Of a DNA stretch of 9,393 nt, positions 6,202-9,393 are shown piece after piece. This stretch comes from Betaproteobacteria bacterium (GTDB lineage: Bacteria; Pseudomonadota; Gammaproteobacteria; Burkholderiales; SG8-41). The stretch is from positions 1 to 9,393 of the forward strand of contig JAJTHX010000201.1 in assembly GCA_021300125.1 (NCBI GenBank), read 5' to 3'. The notes beneath the pieces are model-generated. The model was given only the letters and a program-made list of their open reading frames with translations, ran no database searches and was not told where the DNA came from. Within the stretch, counting starts at the first letter, position 1, and each line of letters opens with the position of its first letter. A program made the position numbers and the translations under genes.

Positions 6202-7177
6202 AATCAAATACTTATTGAAATCCGTTGTCGTCGCTGCCTGCGCCGCAGCGGCATCCGCCTTCGCGCAGGGCGCCGCAGGCTACCCGGCGAAACCGGTGCG
6301 CTTCATCGCACCGTTCCCGCCCGGCGGCAGCACCGACCTGCTGGCGCGGCTGGTCGCGCAGAAGCTGGCCGAGGCCTGGGGCCAGCAGGTGATCGTCGAG
6401 AATCGCGGCGGCGCCGCCGGCACCATCGGCGTCGAACTCGCCGCGCGTGCGGCACCCGACGGCTACACCATTGTCATGGGCCATGTCGGCACCTTCGGCG
6501 TCAATCCGACGCTGTATCCGAAGCTGCCCTATGACGCGATCCGGGATTTTGCGCCGGTCACCGTGCTCGCGACCGTGCCCAACGCCATGGCCGTGCACCC
6601 CTCGCTGCCGGTCAAAACCGCGCGCGACTTCATCGCGCTCGCCAAGGCGCGGCCAGGCGAGCTGCTCTACGCCTCGGGCGGCAGCGGCAGCGCATCGCAC
6701 CTCGCCGGCGAGTACTTCAAGCTGCTGACCCAGATCAACATGGTGCATGTGCCGTACAAGGGCACCGCGCCGGCGATGGCCAGCATGATTTCCGGCGAGA
6801 CCACGATGACCATCACCGGCATGGTCGCGCTGGGCCCGCACATCAAGTCGAAACGGCTCAAGCTGCTCGGCGTGGCCACCCTGAAGCGGCTGGCGATCGC
6901 ACCGGAAATCCCGACCCTGCACGAGAGCGGCGCACCCGGCTATGACGCCAACCAGTGGTATGGCGTGCTGACCCAGGCCGCGGTGCCGCGCGAGATCGTG
7001 GCCAAACTGCACGCCGACATCGTCAAGGTCATGACCCGGCCCGATGTCCGGGACCGCCTCGCCGCCGACGGCGCCGAGGTGGTGGCCAACACGCCCGAGC
7101 AGTTCGCGGCACACATCAAATCGGAAATCGCGCGCTGGGCGCCGGTGGTCAAGGCCTCGGGCGCGAAACCGGACTGA
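6194..7177 (+). CDS. Bug/TctC-family periplasmic solute-binding protein (second copy, TTG start)
   Basis: The 327-residue product is a second tripartite tricarboxylate transporter-type receptor. The signal peptide has Lys3, Lys5 and Lys9, a hydrophobic stretch (11-24) and a likely signal peptidase I site at SAFA|Q (24/25). Cys16 in VAAC superficially resembles a lipobox, but the hydrophobic region before it is too short. Family marks are YPAKPVRFIAPFPPGGSTD (30-48), VENRGGAAGTIG (68-79), APDGYTIVMG and HVPYKG, all closer to the family consensus than in the copy at 2198. The start is a TTG that overlaps the CoA-transferase gene by eight bases, so translation is probably coupled to it. Its ligand is likely the organic acid handled by the upstream hydratase and transferase. 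Membrane components TctA/TctB are absent here. Confidence 0.92.
   Translation: MNKIKYLLKSVVVAACAAAASAFAQGAAGYPAKPVRFIAPFPPGGSTDLLARLVAQKLAEAWGQQVIVENRGGAAGTIGVELAARAAPDGYTIVMGHVGTFGVNPTLYPKLPYDAIRDFAPVTVLATVPNAMAVHPSLPVKTARDFIALAKARPGELLYASGGSGSASHLAGEYFKLLTQINMVHVPYKGTAPAMASMISGETTMTITGMVALGPHIKSKRLKLLGVATLKRLAIAPEIPTLHESGAPGYDANQWYGVLTQAAVPREIVAKLHADIVKVMTRPDVRDRLAADGAEVVANTPEQFAAHIKSEIARWAPVVKASGAKPD
6197..6213 (+). repeat. Leader-codon repeat, copy 2 (start of second Bug gene)
   Basis: This is the partner of 2204-2220, with 16 of 17 bases identical. Here the repeat also contains the TAA stop of the upstream CoA-transferase (6199-6201). It covers codons 2-7 of the second Bug gene. Confidence 0.6.
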
Positions 7178-7189
7178 AACGCCTTCGGG

Positions 7190-7195
7190 CATAAT
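7190..7195 (+). promoter_or_regulatory. Candidate -10 box for the methyltransferase-like gene
   Basis: CATAAT matches five of six bases of the sigma-70 -10 consensus and lies 28 bases before the start codon in a 46-base gap, in GC-rich DNA where such a hexamer is uncommon. No good -35 box is seen 16-18 bases upstream, so it may be an activated promoter or a chance match. If real, it uncouples this gene from the catabolic operon. Confidence 0.3.
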
Positions 7196-7223
7196 CCGAC
7201 GACAGTCATTTCTGGAGAACACC

Positions 7224-8054
7224 ATGCAAGCGACCACCCGCCGTGCCCTGCTGGCCGTTTCGTTCATCGCTGCCCTGCTGCCCGGTTTCGCCGGCGCGCA
7301 GCCGGCCAAACCGGCGGGCGAATTCGTGCCCCAAGTGGGCCAGGCCGGCAAGGACGTGATCTGGGTGCCGACGCCGAAAAGCCTGGTCGAGAAAATGCTG
7401 AAGATGGCCGAGCTCAAACCCGGCGAGATCGTCTATGACCTCGGCTCCGGCGACGGCATCACCGTGATCACCGCGGCCAAGCAGTTCGGCGCCACCGCCT
7501 TCGGCGTCGAATACAACCCGGACATGGTCGAACTGTCGCGGCGCAACGCGCAGCGCGAGGGCGTCGCCGACAAGGCCCAGTTCATCCGCGGCGACATTTT
7601 CGCCACCGACTTCAGCAAGGCCCATGTCGTCACCATGTACCTGCTGCCGTTCCTGAACCTGAAGCTGCGCCCGACCATCCTCGACATGAAGCCGGGCACG
7701 CGTGTCGTGTCGCACGCCTTCACCATGGACGACTGGGCCGCCGACCAGATCGACTCCTCCGAAGGCCGCACCGCCTACCTGTGGATCGTGCCGGCGAAAG
7801 TCGAAGGCACCTGGAAAATGGACAAGGGCAGCCTCGAGCTGAAGCAGAAATTCCAGGAAATCACCGGCCTCTACCGCAGCGGTGACGGTATCAGCCACCG
7901 CATCACCAGCACCAACCTCCGCGGCGACCAGATCAGCTTCAGCATCGCCGGCGCAACCTACAACGGCCGCGTCAGCGGGCCGGTGATGCAGGGTATGGTG
8001 CGCACCAAGGCCGACGCGCCGGCGACTTCATGGAGCGCGACGCTGGTCAAGTAA
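7224..8054 (+). CDS. Exported class I SAM-dependent methyltransferase-like protein
   Basis: The 276-residue protein has a signal sequence followed by a Rossmann-type methyltransferase domain. TTRRALLAVSF (4-14) fits a twin-arginine-like or Sec n-region, with a hydrophobic core to about 24 and probable cleavage at AGA|Q (25/26). The catalytic domain shows VYDLGSGDG (70-78, SAM-binding motif I), GVEYNPDMVELSRRNA (94-109, acidic ribose-binding Glu96), FIRGDIF (120-126) and VVTMYLLPFLNLKLRP (135-150). This arrangement recalls the FAM173/ATPSCKMT-type lysine methyltransferases and the bacterial proteins related to them; a protein substrate is inferred only. About 80 C-terminal residues beyond the domain, rich in beta-type sequence (DQISFSIAGATYNGRVSG), have no function I can name. 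The ATG at 7224 follows GGAG (7214-7217) by six bases. The final 27 bases overlap the convergent peptidase gene. Confidence 0.85.
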   Translation: MQATTRRALLAVSFIAALLPGFAGAQPAKPAGEFVPQVGQAGKDVIWVPTPKSLVEKMLKMAELKPGEIVYDLGSGDGITVITAAKQFGATAFGVEYNPDMVELSRRNAQREGVADKAQFIRGDIFATDFSKAHVVTMYLLPFLNLKLRPTILDMKPGTRVVSHAFTMDDWAADQIDSSEGRTAYLWIVPAKVEGTWKMDKGSLELKQKFQEITGLYRSGDGISHRITSTNLRGDQISFSIAGATYNGRVSGPVMQGMVRTKADAPATSWSATLVK

Positions 8055-9393
8055 TCCGCCCGGGGTCCAGGGGCTGGCCCTCGGCCCTCGCGCGTAATCG
8101 AGCTCGGCGGGGCGCATCAAGCGGTACACCGGTACCTCGCTCGGCGCGGCGATGGTTGCCGGCGAACCCCGCCGGTCCACCGGAATCATGCCGAACGACA
8201 CAAAGCTGCTCGGCGATTCCGGCTCCAGCGCCACCGCCACCACGTTGGCATTGGCCTGCGCCATCGGGAACACGTAACTGCCCGCGGGGAAGCGCAGGGT
8301 TTTCGGCTGGATTTCGGTATCCACCTGGTGGGTGATGCGGCCTTCGACAAAGGTCGCACTCGCCCGCCGCTCGGTGACCTGATAGGTTTCAACCTCGAGT
8401 TCCACCGGTGCCGCAAGGCGCCGCACCTCGACACCGGACACCATCAGCCGCTCGGCGATATCGTGAAACACCGGCGGCAGGATGTAGGCCCAGGGCCGCT
8501 GCCGCGAGATCTCGGCCTTCACATTCAGCGAATCGGACCAGTCGACCTCGATTACGCGGATCTCGCCGGTGGCCGGATCGAGCATGTCGAGCTTCTGCTT
8601 CACCACCGGGCTGCGCAGGCGTACCGCAACCGTGTCGCCGGACTGCGAATTGGCACCCCGCCTCACCGTTTCGGCGCGCGCCATGGCCACTGTGTCCATC
8701 AGCTCGCGCGCGTTGTCCGCGGCGGTCTGCATCAGGCTGCCGATGGACACCACATGGCTGTGCACACGGCGCAGGAAACTGTCGCGGCCGATGCCCACGC
8801 CACGGCTCTCGATCAGGAACGACACTGCGTGCTGCAGGCCGGCGAAGTTGCGGCCGATGTCGGGGGTGGTGCCGCCCATCGACACCAGCTGGCTCTTCAG
8901 GTTGTAGCTGGTGGTGTAATACCAGAAATGACTGTAGCCGGCGCGAGAGGAGGCCTCGCGGAACCCGCCCAGGAATTTGCCGTCGGCCAGCGCGGTCAGT
9001 GCCGGATGCACGTTCGGGTTGGTGGCGTACTGCACCAGCAGGTCGTAGGACTGGATCACGCCGAATTTCTCGATCCAGCGCGTGGCCACGCTGAACTCAT
9101 GGGCATCGACAAACATGTGGGGCTCAAACTCGTTGACCAGCCGGTGCAGCGCCCGCGTCTCCGGCAAATCGACCTTGACGTGATCGCGGTTAATGTCGGT
9201 GTTGGCGTAGGGCGAGCGGCGGAAATAGTAAGCGCCATCGGGATTGGAATGCGGAATGATGACCACCGTCAGGCGGTCGAGCAGCGGGCGCAGGGACCCG
9301 AGGGCCAGTTCGCGCGCCAGCACCAGCATCGCTTCGCCGCTGGCCGGCTCGTTGCCATGCTGCAGCCCCGCCAGCACCACCACCGGCCGGCCG
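8028..9393 (-). CDS. M14-family zinc carboxypeptidase-like protein (N-terminus beyond the right edge)
   Basis: The frame runs on the minus strand from the right edge to the stop at 8028-8030. The GTG at 9383 is a Val within the sheet strand (RPVVVLAGLQHGNE), not a start, so the true N-terminus, probably with a signal peptide, lies outside. Counting from that codon, zinc ligands His9 and Glu12 are in QHGNEP, NPDG is at 47-50, NTDINRDH (61-68) holds the Arg expected to bind the substrate, VDAHEF gives the third ligand His95, and FLIESRG gives the catalytic Glu192. PDIGRNFAGLQHAVSFLIE matches the M14 end-of-domain pattern. About 240 further residues form a C-terminal extension of beta-type composition with no family I recognise. 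The gene is convergent with, and unrelated by context to, the catabolic genes. Role is probably extracytoplasmic peptide or peptidoglycan-peptide trimming, inferred from the family only. Confidence 0.9.
   Translation of the reverse strand, partial: GRPVVVLAGLQHGNEPASGEAMLVLARELALGSLRPLLDRLTVVIIPHSNPDGAYYFRRSPYANTDINRDHVKVDLPETRALHRLVNEFEPHMFVDAHEFSVATRWIEKFGVIQSYDLLVQYATNPNVHPALTALADGKFLGGFREASSRAGYSHFWYYTTSYNLKSQLVSMGGTTPDIGRNFAGLQHAVSFLIESRGVGIGRDSFLRRVHSHVVSIGSLMQTAADNARELMDTVAMARAETVRRGANSQSGDTVAVRLRSPVVKQKLDMLDPATGEIRVIEVDWSDSLNVKAEISRQRPWAYILPPVFHDIAERLMVSGVEVRRLAAPVELEVETYQVTERRASATFVEGRITHQVDTEIQPKTLRFPAGSYVFPMAQANANVVAVALEPESPSSFVSFGMIPVDRRGSPATIAAPSEVPVYRLMRPAELDYARGPRASPWTPGGLLDQRRAP

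Noticed and set aside
7181..7190. GCC-TTCG-GGC mini-hairpin after the second Bug gene
   Set aside because: Although it has a stable TTCG loop, the stem is three base pairs and no T tract follows, so it is not a credible terminator.
6212..7417. 401-codon open frame on the minus strand opposite the second Bug gene
   Set aside because: Antisense to a well-supported binding-protein gene, with Arg/Gly/Ala-rich composition and no recognisable domain.
1..9393. Search for tRNA, rRNA, CRISPR array, transposase or phage attachment features
   Set aside because: No cloverleaf, array-like repeat spacing, transposase motif or integrase was seen on either strand.

Overview
The window is 9.4 kb of GC-rich, densely coding DNA. 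The long antisense open frames, the Bug/TctC solute-binding proteins and the style of aromatic and organic-acid catabolism genes suggest a betaproteobacterium, probably of the Burkholderiales. That assignment is inferred from gene content, not from a marker gene. I see no rRNA, tRNA, insertion sequence or CRISPR array, and no intergenic gap longer than about 120 bases.

Layout, plus strand first. A class III (CaiB/BaiF) CoA-transferase, cut by the left edge (to 1121), is followed by a CitE-like acyl-CoA lyase (1168-2079). A GC-rich hairpin with a T-rich tail (2104-2134) then closes this unit. Next come a Bug/TctC periplasmic binding protein (2198-3163) and an intradiol ring-cleavage dioxygenase that most resembles hydroxyquinol 1,2-dioxygenases (3175-4035). 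An inverted repeat straddles the dioxygenase stop codon (4024-4053). A third group follows: an HTD2-type (double hot-dog) acyl-CoA hydratase/dehydratase (4080-4940), a second complete CaiB/BaiF CoA-transferase (4954-6201), and a second Bug/TctC protein (6194-7177) that overlaps the transferase and starts at TTG. A methyltransferase-fold protein with an export signal (7224-8054) ends the plus-strand run. Its last 27 bases overlap the 3' end of a convergent M14 zinc carboxypeptidase-like gene (8028 to the right edge), whose N-terminus is outside the window.

The three CoA-linked enzyme types (class III transferase, HTD2-like hydratase, CitE-like lyase) are the same set used for itaconate/mesaconate breakdown through citramalyl-CoA and in part of the 3-hydroxypropionate bicycle. 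Here they surround an intradiol dioxygenase and two solute-binding proteins. A reasonable but unproven reading is a catabolic island that imports an organic acid, opens an aromatic ring, activates an unsaturated diacid as a CoA thioester, hydrates it and splits it by retro-aldol chemistry. No regulator, TctA/TctB membrane subunits or ring hydroxylase lie within the window. The secreted methyltransferase and the peptidase look unrelated to this pathway.
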